This document shows positions 16,046 to 23,952 of a DNA stretch of 27,620 bases, one piece after another (positions within the stretch are counted from its first letter, which is position 1; every line of letters begins with the position of its first letter). This stretch comes from JBBSVE01 sp038233815. Its GTDB lineage: Bacteria; Pseudomonadota; Alphaproteobacteria; Rhodobacterales; Rhodobacteraceae. Position numbers and translations under genes: made by a program. Where the stretch lies: positions 1 to 27,620 of the forward strand of contig JBBSVE010000029.1 of NCBI GenBank assembly GCA_038233815.1. The letters run 5' to 3'. The notes beneath the pieces are model-generated. The model was not told the DNA's origin, did not search any database, and saw only the letters and a list, made by a program, of their open reading frames with translations.

Positions 16046-16941
16046 TCCACGCGCGGCTGCACCCGGGGCGGCTGGTCGGCCAGACGGATCTGGGAGCCGG
16101 TGCCGTGGTCGGTGAACAGCTCCAGCAGACAGGCGTTCTGGATCCGCCCGTCGACGATCGCCACCGCGCGCACCCCGGCCTCGATCGCGGCCAGCGCGGT
16201 CTCGGTCTTGGGGATCATCCCGCCCGCGATCACGCCTTGGGCGGTCAGGGTGCGGACATCGTCGGGGGTAAGGGCGGTCATCACCTCGCCGTCCGCATTC
16301 TTCACCCCCGCAACGTCGGTAAGGAGCAGGAGCCGGTCCGCCTTCAGCGCGCCCGCGATAGCCCCCGCCGCCGTATCGCCGTTGACGTTGAACGTCTCGC
16401 CGTTGTCGCCCGGACCGACTGGCGCCACCACCGGGATGATGCCTGCGTTGAACATGTCGCGCAGAACCTGCACCCGCATATCGCGGGGACGACCGACGAA
16501 GCCCAGTTCGGGATCGTCCTGTTCGCACACCATGAGGTCATCGTCCTTGCCCGAGATGCCCACCGCGCGGCCCCCGGCATCGTTGATCGCCTGCACGATC
16601 TTTTTGTTGACAAGGCCGGACAGCACCATCTCCACCACCTCGACGGTGGCGGCATCGGTGACGCGCTTGCCGCGCACGAACTCCGACTTGATCCCGAGCC
16701 TGCCCAAGAGCGCGTTGATCATCGGCCCGCCGCCATGGACCACGACCGGGTTTACGCCGACCTGCCGCATCAGGACGATGTCCTGGGCAAACTCCTCCAT
16801 CGCCTCGTCGTCGCCCATCGCGTTGCCGCCGAACTTGACCACCACGATGGCGCCGGAGAAGCGCTGGATATAGGGCAGCGCCTCATTCAGCGTCCGGGCG
16901 GTGGCGATGGAATCACGCATGTTCATCCGCTGCTTTTTCAT
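16042..16941 (-). CDS. argB: Acetylglutamate kinase
   Basis: This is the second enzyme of arginine biosynthesis, phosphorylating N-acetyl-L-glutamate with ATP in the cytoplasm; 299 residues. Motifs are VVKFGGNAMG (phosphate-binding Lys and GG) near residue 36, VVHGGGPMIN, FVRGKRVTDAATVEVVEMVLSG and the C-terminal GGMIPKTETALAAI. The N-terminal extension before the amino acid kinase domain is the arginine-sensitive hexameric type. ATG 16941 is chosen because AGGAAG lies 7 bases upstream; 16926 and 16920 are internal ATGs without such a site. It heads an operon with the ferredoxin-like and SixA-like genes. Confidence 0.95.
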   Translation of the reverse strand: MKKQRMNMRDSIATARTLNEALPYIQRFSGAIVVVKFGGNAMGDDEAMEEFAQDIVLMRQVGVNPVVVHGGGPMINALLGRLGIKSEFVRGKRVTDAATVEVVEMVLSGLVNKKIVQAINDAGGRAVGISGKDDDLMVCEQDDPELGFVGRPRDMRVQVLRDMFNAGIIPVVAPVGPGDNGETFNVNGDTAAGAIAGALKADRLLLLTDVAGVKNADGEVMTALTPDDVRTLTAQGVIAGGMIPKTETALAAIEAGVRAVAIVDGRIQNACLLELFTDHGTGSQIRLADQPPRVQPRVE

Positions 16942-16965
16942 CGGGGGCTTCCTGTTGTCTGACCG

Positions 16966-16994
16966 TTGGTAGCGGCTTTGCGTCGCCCTGCCAA
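16966..16994 (-). promoter_or_regulatory. Candidate argB promoter
   Basis: On the minus strand TTGGCA (16994-16989) is followed after 17 bases by TACCAA (16971-16966). The -35 matches five of six consensus bases and the -10 three of six. The start of transcription would fall about 20 bases upstream of the argB ATG. This is a pattern-based inference. Confidence 0.45.
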
Positions 16995-17007
16995 GCGCCG
17001 GAGTCAC

Positions 17008-17035
17008 TTGCAAACGCGGGGGCATGGCGTAGGGT
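17008..17035 (+). promoter_or_regulatory. Candidate promoter of the short-chain dehydrogenase gene
   Basis: TTGCAA (17008-17013), a 16-base spacer and TAGGGT (17030-17035) form a plausible sigma-70-type pair facing the dehydrogenase, diverging from the argB promoter. The predicted start of transcription is a few bases before the GGAGG ribosome binding site (17049-17053 region). Confidence 0.4.
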
Positions 17036-17059
17036 TTCGCGGCCATGCGGAGGGTTTTG

Positions 17060-17791
17060 ATGGACGACCAGAAGACGATCGTGCTGACCGGCGCCAGTCG
17101 CGGGATCGGCCATGCCACGGTCAAGCGATTTTCGGCCGAGGGGTGGCGGGTGCTCACCTGCTCTCGCCAGCCGTTCGATGCGCGCTGCCCGTGGCCCGGG
17201 GGGGCGGACGACCATATCGAAATCGACCTGTCCGACCCGAACCGCACCGTGGCCGCGATCGAGACGATCCGCGAGCGAATCGATGGCAAGCTGCACGCGC
17301 TGGTGAACAACGCCGGCATCTCGCCGAAAGGGGAGGGGGGCGCACGGCTGACGACGCTGGGCACCGACCTGCGAACCTGGGGGCGTGTGTTCCACGTCAA
17401 CTTCTTCGCCTCCGTGATCCTCGCGCGCGGTTTGCAGGCGGAACTGGCGGCGGCGAAAGGATCGGTCGTCAACGTGACCTCCATCGCAGGCGCCCGCGTG
17501 CATCCGTTTGCGGGCGCCGCTTATGCCACCTCGAAGGCCGCGCTCGCCGCGCTGACGCGGGAGATGGCGCATGATTTCGGGCCCTTGGGCGTCCGGGTCA
17601 ATGCCATCGCACCCGGCGAGGTGGAGACGGCGATCCTGTCGCCGGGGACCGACAAGATCGTAGACGGCCTGCCGATGCGCCGTCTGGGCCAGCCGTCGGA
17701 GGTGGCGGACGTGATCTGGTTCCTCTGCTCGGACCAGTCGAGCTACGTGTCGGGCACCGAGATCGAGGTCAACGGCGCGCAGCACGTTTAG
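17060..17791 (+). CDS. SDR-family NAD(P)-dependent oxidoreductase
   Basis: This is a classical short-chain dehydrogenase/reductase of 243 residues. The cofactor motif TGASRGIG is at 10-17, NNAG at 83-86, and the catalytic residues are Ser141, Tyr155 and Lys159 (YATSK). The C-terminal block PSEVADVIWFLCSDQSSYVSGTEIEVNGA is typical. ATG 17060 is preferred over ATG 17045 because GGAGG lies 7 bases upstream of it. The stop lies 1 base from the engB stop, so the two genes converge with no room for a terminator. The gene is alone on its strand between argB and engB; the substrate is unknown. Confidence 0.9.
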   Translation: MDDQKTIVLTGASRGIGHATVKRFSAEGWRVLTCSRQPFDARCPWPGGADDHIEIDLSDPNRTVAAIETIRERIDGKLHALVNNAGISPKGEGGARLTTLGTDLRTWGRVFHVNFFASVILARGLQAELAAAKGSVVNVTSIAGARVHPFAGAAYATSKAALAALTREMAHDFGPLGVRVNAIAPGEVETAILSPGTDKIVDGLPMRRLGQPSEVADVIWFLCSDQSSYVSGTEIEVNGAQHV

Positions 17792-17792
17792 G

Positions 17793-18443
17793 TCAGTCGA
17801 GCGTTGCCACCACCGCGCGCAGCGTCTCGATCCCGTCGCCCTTTTCGGCGCTTGTCACGATCAGCTCTGGAAACGCCGCCGGATGCTTCGCCAGCGCGCC
17901 CCGCACCTGATCCAGCGTGCGCGCCTGATCCGCGCGACTGACCTTGTCGGCCTTGGTCAGCACCGCCTGAAAGGTGACGGCCGCGCGGTCGAGTAGGGTC
18001 AGGATCTCCTCGTCCACCGTCTTCACGCCGTGCCGCATGTCGATCAGCACGAAGGCCCGGCGCAAGGTCTGGCGACCGGAGAGATAGGCCTTCAGCAGCG
18101 CCTGCCACGTGCGGACCACGGCCACCGGCGCCTCGGCATAGCCGTAACCGGGAAGGTCGACCATGTAGCGCGCGTCACCGAGCGCGAAATAGTTGATCTC
18201 CTGCGTCCGGCCCGGGGTGTTCGAGGCGCGGGCCAGCGATTTCCGACCCGTGAGCGCGTTGATAAGGCTCGATTTGCCGACGTTGGAGCGGCCCGCGAAA
18301 CAGACCTCCGGCCGGTCGGCGGGGGGCAGACCGGGCATTGCCACGACGCCCTTCACGAAGGTGACCGGCCCCGCGAAAAGAAGCCGCCCCGCCTCCCGCA
18401 CCGCGGCATCTGGGGCGTCCGCTTCGGGGAATGGCAGCGTCAT
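17793..18443 (-). CDS. engB: Ribosome biogenesis GTP-binding protein EngB/YsxC
   Basis: This is a 216-residue TRAFAC-class GTPase needed for late 50S ribosomal subunit assembly. G1 GRSNVGKSS is at 51-59, the switch region ARASNTPGRTQ follows, G3 DLPGYG is at 96-101 and G4 TKAD at 163-166; TSAEKGDG near the end is G5. The ATG at 18443 overlaps the stop of the MOSC gene by 4 bases, completing a coupled yidC-MOSC-engB unit that is familiar in Rhodobacterales. The size is normal for the family. Confidence 0.95.
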   Translation of the reverse strand: MTLPFPEADAPDAAVREAGRLLFAGPVTFVKGVVAMPGLPPADRPEVCFAGRSNVGKSSLINALTGRKSLARASNTPGRTQEINYFALGDARYMVDLPGYGYAEAPVAVVRTWQALLKAYLSGRQTLRRAFVLIDMRHGVKTVDEEILTLLDRAAVTFQAVLTKADKVSRADQARTLDQVRGALAKHPAAFPELIVTSAEKGDGIETLRAVVATLD

Positions 18444-19180
18444 GCCAGCGCGACCGCGTCGCCGAGCGCGATCCGGCCACCTTTGGTAACGACGGCATAG
18501 ATCCCGAAGTCGCGATGCCCGTAGGCCGCGCTCAGGGTGCCCAGCGTGTCGGCGTCGATCTCGCCGGTGAGGGGATTGGCCATGGTCGCGCGGCACCGGG
18601 TGATCCGCTCGCGCACCTCCAGCTCGGCCTCGCCGACGCGCAGCGTGCGGCCGATCCAGTCGAATTCCGCGAACGGCGCCGTGCCCTCGATCCAGAGGTT
18701 GCCGCGAAACCGGTGGGGGGAGAGCGGCTTGCCCACCCGCTCCGACAATGCGCCGAGGCTTGCCTGCGAGAGGATCGAAAGGGCGGGAAGGTCGCTGTCG
18801 GTCATGGCGCGGTCGGCGCTGACGATCCCTACGGCGCGCGCCCGGTCGGCGGGGATCAGGGGTGCCAGCCAGTCGAGAAAAGGTTCGAGGTCCGCCGGAT
18901 CGTCCGGGCGGAAGCTATGGTCGGGACGGTCCGGGTGGTGCAGCGTCACCCTGTCGCCGTCCAGTTCCGACGAGATCGCCATGAGTTCAGGCGCCTTCGC
19001 CCCGCGCTGGAAGTTCATGCAGGGATTCCAGCCCTCCACCAGCTTGGCCGCTTCGTGCGCCACGGCCCAGTGCCGGTCACGGTGCAGACATTCGCCGGGA
19101 ACGAGGGTCGCGGCCACCAGCTCCTCCCGCCCCATCGCCTTGATCGGATGGCGGCAGATGAGGGCCAGCCGCGCCGTCAT
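18440..19180 (-). CDS. MOSC domain-containing protein
   Basis: This is a 246-residue protein with an N-terminal MOSC beta-barrel segment (LICRHPIKAMGREEL, about 7-21) and a MOSC domain holding the conserved cysteine near residue 196 (ITRCRATMANP). This is the family linked to molybdenum cofactor sulphuration and transfer and to molybdenum enzymes such as YiiM, YcbX and mARC. The exact substrate is unknown. It overlaps yidC upstream and engB downstream by ATGA, so it is co-translated with a membrane insertase and a ribosome-assembly GTPase. That arrangement is conserved by neighbourhood rather than by obvious function. Confidence 0.9.
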   Translation of the reverse strand: MTARLALICRHPIKAMGREELVAATLVPGECLHRDRHWAVAHEAAKLVEGWNPCMNFQRGAKAPELMAISSELDGDRVTLHHPDRPDHSFRPDDPADLEPFLDWLAPLIPADRARAVGIVSADRAMTDSDLPALSILSQASLGALSERVGKPLSPHRFRGNLWIEGTAPFAEFDWIGRTLRVGEAELEVRERITRCRATMANPLTGEIDADTLGTLSAAYGHRDFGIYAVVTKGGRIALGDAVALA

Positions 19181-21018
19181 TTCTTCGGCTTCCGGGGGTT
19201 GTTCGCGGGCGCGATGGTCTTGGCCTCGCTCGGTTTCCTGCGAAAGCTCGCCTTGATGTTGCCGAAGATGTCGGGCGTGTGGCCGTGACTCTTCATGATG
19301 AGGAACTGCTGCGTGAAGGTGATCGTGTTGTTGGTGATCCAGTAGAGCACCAGACCGCTGGCAAAGTTGCCCAGCATGAACATGAAGACCCACGGCATCC
19401 ACGCGAAGATCATCGCCTGCGTGGCATCGGGCGGCGTCGGGTTCAGCTTTTGCTGGAGCCACATGGAACAGCCCAGAAGGATCGGCAGAAGTCCGATGAA
19501 AACGGTGGCCAGCAGCGTCCCGTGGTCCGGTGCGGGCCAGGGCAGCAGACCAAAGAGGTTGAAGGTCGACGACGGATCGCGCACCGACAGATCCTGCAGC
19601 CAGCCGAAAAAGGGCGCCTGACGGAGTTCCAGCGTGACGAAGATCACCTTGTAGAGCGAAAAGAAGATCGGGATCTGGATCACGATCGGCAGGCATCCCG
19701 CAGCCGGGTTCACTTTCTTTTCCTTGTAGAGCCGCATCATGTCCTTTTGCATCTGCTGCTTGTCGTCGCCCGCGCGTTCCTTCATCGCGGTCAGCTCTGG
19801 CTGCAGCTCTTTCATCCGCGCCATCGAGACGTAGGATTTGTAGGCCAGCGGAAAGACCAGCGCCTTCAAAAGGAACGTGAGGGCGATGATCGACACGCCC
19901 ATGTTGCCGATATGGGCATGGAGGAAGTGCAGCACGCGGAAGATCGGCTTGGTCAGAAAGAAGAACCAGCCCCAGTCGATCGCATCGACGAAGCCCGCGA
20001 TGCCGCCCTGGTTTTGATAGGCCTCCAGCGTCTCCCATTCCTTCGCGCCGGCGAAGAGCTGAGAGGTGGTGGCGCCGGACGCGCCCGGTGCGACCGTGAA
20101 CAGCGCCTCGCGGGTCTGGGTCTGGTAGAGGTCGGCCCCTGGCGCGTAGCGGGTCACGGCGGAGAAGGGCTTGCCCTGTTCGGGGACCAAGACGGTCATC
20201 CAGTATTTGCTGGAAAACCCGATCCAGCCGTCCTTGGTGGCGGCGCGAACCTCGGCGGGCATGCCCTCGTTGGGCAGGACGGGAAGCTTGGTCGCATCCT
20301 TGTATTTGGTCTCCTCCAGCGCGCCATCGGTGCGGGCGACGATGCCCTCGTGGCTGACGAAGAAGTTCTGCAGATCCTTGGGCAAACCATGCCGTGCCAC
20401 GACACCGTAAGGCGCCAGCGTCACGGGCGCGCCGGTGTTGTTCTGAACCGATTGCGTCAGGCGGAACATGTAGAGGTCGTCGACCGCGATATCGGTGCGA
20501 AAGACCAGCCCCTTTCCGTTATCCCACTCCAGCGTGATCGGAGTCTTGGGCGTCAGGCTTCCGCTGCCGACCTGCGTCCATTGGGTATCGGCCCCCGGAA
20601 CGTCGGCGTTGGTGAGATTGCCCGACGGGATCCAGCCATAGAGCGTGTAGTAGGCAGAGCCCTCGCCCACCGGCGACAGGAGGCGGACGGTGGGGGAATC
20701 CTTGGCCAGCGTTTCGCGGTATTTGGTCAGCGACAGATCGTCGAACCGGCCGCCAATGAGCGAGATCGAACCCTTGAGGCTCGGCGTGTCGACGGCGATC
20801 CGGGGCGCTTCGGGCTTCAGGGGTGCGGCCGCACCGGTCGCGGTCGCGTCAGGTGCCACGGGCGCAGCAGCCGGTTCGGCGGGGGTCGCGGTCTGCGCCG
20901 TTTCGGTGGCGACAGGGGCGGGTGCAGGCTCCGGCGGCGGAAAGAAGAAGAACCACGCGAGGATCACAAGAAAGCTCAGCACGGTCGCAAGGATAATGTT
21001 CTTGTTCTGCCCGTCCAT
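19177..21018 (-). CDS. yidC: Membrane protein insertase YidC (proteobacterial type)
   Basis: This is a 613-residue Oxa1/YidC/Alb3 insertase with the Gram-negative layout. It has an N-terminal anchor (residues 8-26), a Pro/Ala-rich linker (about 27-70), a large periplasmic beta-domain (about 70-340) and the C-terminal 60-kDa insertase core (about 350-590). The core shows VNPAAGCLPIVIQIPIFFSLYKVIF and a basic tail ending RKPKK. The position equivalent to the hydrophilic-groove Arg366 of E. coli appears to be Lys385 (LLKALVFPL). It inserts membrane proteins alone or with SecYEG. The alphaproteobacterial rpmH-rnpA-yidD genes often found upstream are absent here. Confidence 0.96.
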   Translation of the reverse strand: MDGQNKNIILATVLSFLVILAWFFFFPPPEPAPAPVATETAQTATPAEPAAAPVAPDATATGAAAPLKPEAPRIAVDTPSLKGSISLIGGRFDDLSLTKYRETLAKDSPTVRLLSPVGEGSAYYTLYGWIPSGNLTNADVPGADTQWTQVGSGSLTPKTPITLEWDNGKGLVFRTDIAVDDLYMFRLTQSVQNNTGAPVTLAPYGVVARHGLPKDLQNFFVSHEGIVARTDGALEETKYKDATKLPVLPNEGMPAEVRAATKDGWIGFSSKYWMTVLVPEQGKPFSAVTRYAPGADLYQTQTREALFTVAPGASGATTSQLFAGAKEWETLEAYQNQGGIAGFVDAIDWGWFFFLTKPIFRVLHFLHAHIGNMGVSIIALTFLLKALVFPLAYKSYVSMARMKELQPELTAMKERAGDDKQQMQKDMMRLYKEKKVNPAAGCLPIVIQIPIFFSLYKVIFVTLELRQAPFFGWLQDLSVRDPSSTFNLFGLLPWPAPDHGTLLATVFIGLLPILLGCSMWLQQKLNPTPPDATQAMIFAWMPWVFMFMLGNFASGLVLYWITNNTITFTQQFLIMKSHGHTPDIFGNIKASFRRKPSEAKTIAPANNPRKPKK

Positions 21019-21026
21019 CTGAGATC

Positions 21027-21058
21027 AGCACCGTTTTCCGTTCTGGGTCAGCGGTGCT
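21027..21058 (-). promoter_or_regulatory. Inverted repeat in yidC leader
   Basis: AGCACCG (21027-21033) and CGGTGCT (21052-21058) form a perfect 7-base stem with an 18-base loop, ending 8 bases upstream of the yidC start on the minus strand. It could be a leader RNA structure or the weak end of the upstream kinase transcript. The function is unknown. Confidence 0.35.
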
Positions 21059-21153
21059 TCAACGCCAGAGGGTCCCAAAGGTCAAGCGCTTTCGCCCCGC
21101 TGCGGCATGAGGTCCGGGCCGTTCGCCGCCTGCCGTTTCGCACAGATGCGCGC

Positions 21154-22560
21154 TCAGGGCGCCGTTTCCTTGGGCAGGCGGATCACGAATTCCGTCCCGC
21201 CCGCATCGCTCCGCGCCAGGTCCAGTGTGCCGCCGTGACCCCGCACCAGCTCCGACGCGATGGCGAGGCCGAGGCCGGTGCCGCCCTTGCGCGCGCCCCC
21301 TTGGAACGCGGTGAAAAGATGCTCGCGCGCTTTCGCGGGCAGTCCCGGCCCGGTGTCGCCGACGCGGATCCACCAGCCCGTATCGCTTTCCCCGGCGGAG
21401 ATTTCCACCGTGCCGCCCTTGCCCGTCGCCTCCAGCGCCTGAACCGCGTTGCGGATCAGGTTCGCCAGCACCCGGTAGAGCTGTTCGGCGTCGGCATGGA
21501 GGGTCATGGCAGAGGGCATATCGACGAGGCAGGCGATCCCCGGCCGGTCGCCCATCGTCACGTCCTCGATCACATCATCGGCAAGCGGGCGCAGCGCCAC
21601 GGTTGACAGGCGCGGCGGCGGCTCCTCCGCCTTGCCGAACGTCAGCGTGGAGGAACAAAGCGCCACCGCGCGGGTGATCGAGGCCACGAGTTTGGGTGCA
21701 ATGCGGGCCACGGCGGGATCGTCGCTCCGCTCCAGCCGGTCGGCGAAGAGCTGCGAGGTGGTGAGGATGTTGCGCAGATCGTGGCTCACCTTCGACACGG
21801 CGGCACCGAGCTGCGCCAGATGCGCCTTTTGCCGCAACGCGTGGATTAGCTGGGTCTGCAGGCTCGCCAGCGCCTCCTCGGCCTCGCGCAGCTCGGTGAC
21901 GCGGGAGGTCGGCGTGATGACACGGCGCACGTCCTCGGGCGCGTCGGCATAGGCCGCCATGTGCCGGACCACGCGCCGGATCGGCACCACGAGGATGCGC
22001 CGCGCTGAGAGGAAGAGGAGCAGCGCCGTCACCGCCGAAATCAGCGCCGACAGCAGCAGGATGTTGAGCCCGTAGTCGAACATCGCGGCACGCAGCGGCC
22101 CCGAGGGCATCGCCACCTCGATCGACAGGCCCGCCTCCTGCGTCGTGTTGCCGATCACGCGAAAGGCGGTCTGCTGCGTGTCCACCAGTTCGGCCAGCGC
22201 GTCGCGGATCAGCGTCCAAGGCGTCGCGGTGCGCAGATCGTAGGTGCGCGTCACCTCCCCCGGCATCGGCGAGGTCAGGATGAGCTGGCGCATCTCGTCG
22301 CGGTGTAGCACCACATTGTAGACGCCCGCGTTGGCCAGAAGCTCCTTCGAGAGCCCTTCGGAGACGAGACCGTCGTCCGCCAGCAGCGCCAGCGACGCGA
22401 TTTGCGCCTTTTCCAGTCTCAAAAGCAGATAGTCCTCCCGGAACCGCGCGATGGAGGGGACAAAGATCAGCACTTCGGCCAGCATCACGAAGGCAATGGT
22501 CAGCATCAGGAATCGCCCGGACAGCGACGTCAGGATGCCGCCCCGGAACCGTGCCACCAT
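21154..22560 (-). CDS. Sensor histidine kinase, membrane-bound, orphan
   Basis: This is a 468-residue two-component kinase. A first membrane span at about 17-37 and a second at about 165-186 flank a periplasmic sensor region of about 125 residues with no recognised fold. A HAMP-like linker (about 187-240) leads to the dimerisation domain with phospho-acceptor His260 (KVSHDLRNILTTSQ). The HATPase domain follows, with NLIRNAVQALE (N box), VGDTGPGLP (G1) and GGTGLGLAIA (G2). The signal is unknown and no response regulator is adjacent. ATG 22560 is preceded by a G-rich stretch. The next kinase gene upstream ends 116 bases away. Confidence 0.9.
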   Translation of the reverse strand: MVARFRGGILTSLSGRFLMLTIAFVMLAEVLIFVPSIARFREDYLLLRLEKAQIASLALLADDGLVSEGLSKELLANAGVYNVVLHRDEMRQLILTSPMPGEVTRTYDLRTATPWTLIRDALAELVDTQQTAFRVIGNTTQEAGLSIEVAMPSGPLRAAMFDYGLNILLLSALISAVTALLLFLSARRILVVPIRRVVRHMAAYADAPEDVRRVITPTSRVTELREAEEALASLQTQLIHALRQKAHLAQLGAAVSKVSHDLRNILTTSQLFADRLERSDDPAVARIAPKLVASITRAVALCSSTLTFGKAEEPPPRLSTVALRPLADDVIEDVTMGDRPGIACLVDMPSAMTLHADAEQLYRVLANLIRNAVQALEATGKGGTVEISAGESDTGWWIRVGDTGPGLPAKAREHLFTAFQGGARKGGTGLGLAIASELVRGHGGTLDLARSDAGGTEFVIRLPKETAP

Positions 22561-22676
22561 TTAACCCCCCCGGATGCCCGCGTGCCGCCTGCGTTCGCCG
22601 ATGATAGCAGGCCGTGGCGGAAGTTTCAGCCCTTCCGGCGATCCGGGGCGCATGTTCGCCGTCCCGTGCGCTGCGG

Positions 22677-23849
22677 CTACCGCAGGCCCGGAAAGCACAC
22701 CGTCACCTCGAGCCCCGTGGCGCGCCAGTCCTGCCGGATCGTGCCGCCCGCCGAGGCGATGATGCTCCGCACGAGGCTGGTGCCGAAGCCCTGCGCGGTG
22801 GGCTCGCCCGTAATTTCCGGGCCGCCGTTTTCGGTCCAGCGGAACGTCGTCTCGTGGTCCGCGCCTTGCCAGGACAGGGCCACCGTCCCGTCCTCCGCCC
22901 CCAGCGCGCCATGCTTGACCGAGTTGGTGGCAAGTTCGTGGAGCAGCAGTGATACCGGCGTGACCATGCGCGCGGGCACCGTGGCCTCGACGCTGCCCGT
23001 GACCTCCACCAGCCCGCTGTAGGGTGCCAGTACCGAGCGTGACAGTGCCACCGGATCGGCGCCGCCCTGACCGCCGGCATCGTCACTCCCGGTCAGCCCG
23101 ATCTCCGACGACCGGGCCAATGCTGTGATGCGCGCGCGCAGATATTCGATCGCATCCTCTGGCGTGCCTGCGCGCCGCGCCTCGCGTTCGGAGATCGACA
23201 GGATGCCGTTCACCACCGAGAACAGGTTCTTCACCCGGTGGCGCATCTCGTGGACCAGAAGCTTTTCACGCTCCAGCGTCTGGCTAAGGTCGGCATCGGT
23301 GCGCTGGCGTTCCAGCGACACGGCAAGCACGGTGGCCAGTCCCTCCATGAAGGCGATGTCGTGGCGGCCAAACTCACGCGCATCGGTGCGGTCGACCTCG
23401 AGAACGCCGAACGGCTCGTCGCCATCGCGCACCACAACGTTGAGCGCTCGCGTCACGCCATGTTCGACAAACAGCGCGGGCGTGCGAAACCGGGTCTCGG
23501 CGTCGAAATGGTTGGAGATCACCGGCTGTCCGGTCTGGAACGCATAGCCTGCGGGGCTGGCCGTGTCGCACCCCACCGTGGCGCGGCCCACGACGCCGTC
23601 ATGCCAGCCGACGCCCGCACGCACCAGAAGCTGGTCCGGCTTTTCCGGGTGCGGTTCCAGAAACTTGGCGAGCCGCGTGTTCATCCCGTCCGATGCCGCC
23701 CTTACCGCGGCGTCGAGCAGGTCCTGACGGTTTGCGCACCGGAATGCCGTCAGACCGAAATCCGCCTGCAAAAGCTGCTGGCGCATCCGCCAGTCGAGTT
23801 CGGACTCGGCCGCGCCCTCGGTGGCGGGTATATCCGGTGCTGTCGCCAT
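22677..23849 (-). CDS. GAF domain sensor histidine kinase, HWE/HisKA_2 type
   Basis: This is a 390-residue soluble kinase without membrane spans. A GAF domain (about 35-180) precedes the HisKA_2/HWE dimerisation helix, whose motif HEMRHRVKNLF (200-210) carries the likely phospho-acceptor His204. The ATPase domain shows LLHELATNSVKHGALG (N box) and GFGTSLVRSIIASAGG. Such kinases are common in alphaproteobacteria in general stress and light/redox signalling, often with PhyR-type or single-domain partners, none of which is visible here. ATG 23849 has GGAGG 9 bases upstream, itself preceded by a hairpin. Ligand of the GAF domain is unknown. Confidence 0.9.
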   Translation of the reverse strand: MATAPDIPATEGAAESELDWRMRQQLLQADFGLTAFRCANRQDLLDAAVRAASDGMNTRLAKFLEPHPEKPDQLLVRAGVGWHDGVVGRATVGCDTASPAGYAFQTGQPVISNHFDAETRFRTPALFVEHGVTRALNVVVRDGDEPFGVLEVDRTDAREFGRHDIAFMEGLATVLAVSLERQRTDADLSQTLEREKLLVHEMRHRVKNLFSVVNGILSISEREARRAGTPEDAIEYLRARITALARSSEIGLTGSDDAGGQGGADPVALSRSVLAPYSGLVEVTGSVEATVPARMVTPVSLLLHELATNSVKHGALGAEDGTVALSWQGADHETTFRWTENGGPEITGEPTAQGFGTSLVRSIIASAGGTIRQDWRATGLEVTVCFPGLR

Positions 23850-23866
23850 GTCGCTCTGCCTCCGAT

Positions 23867-23883
23867 GCGGACCCGGGGTCCGC
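23867..23883 (-). promoter_or_regulatory. Hairpin immediately upstream of the GAF-kinase ribosome binding site
   Basis: GCGGACC and GGTCCGC are perfect 7-base complements around CGG. The structure ends 3 bases upstream of the GGAGG site (complement of 23859-23863). It could limit translation of the kinase or mark the end of the oxidoreductase transcript 70 bases upstream. There is no T tract. Confidence 0.4.
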
Positions 23884-23952
23884 GCGCGCCCCGCATCCGC
23901 CGCGCGTCGTTCTAGGGCAATGGCGGGTTTGAGAAAAGGCCTCTCGCGCCAC

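Noticed and set aside
19279..21606. Open frame of 775 codons antisense to yidC and the following kinase gene
   Set aside because: It crosses the ends of two real genes on the other strand, is Arg/Gln/His-rich without recognisable domains, and is a GC-driven shadow.
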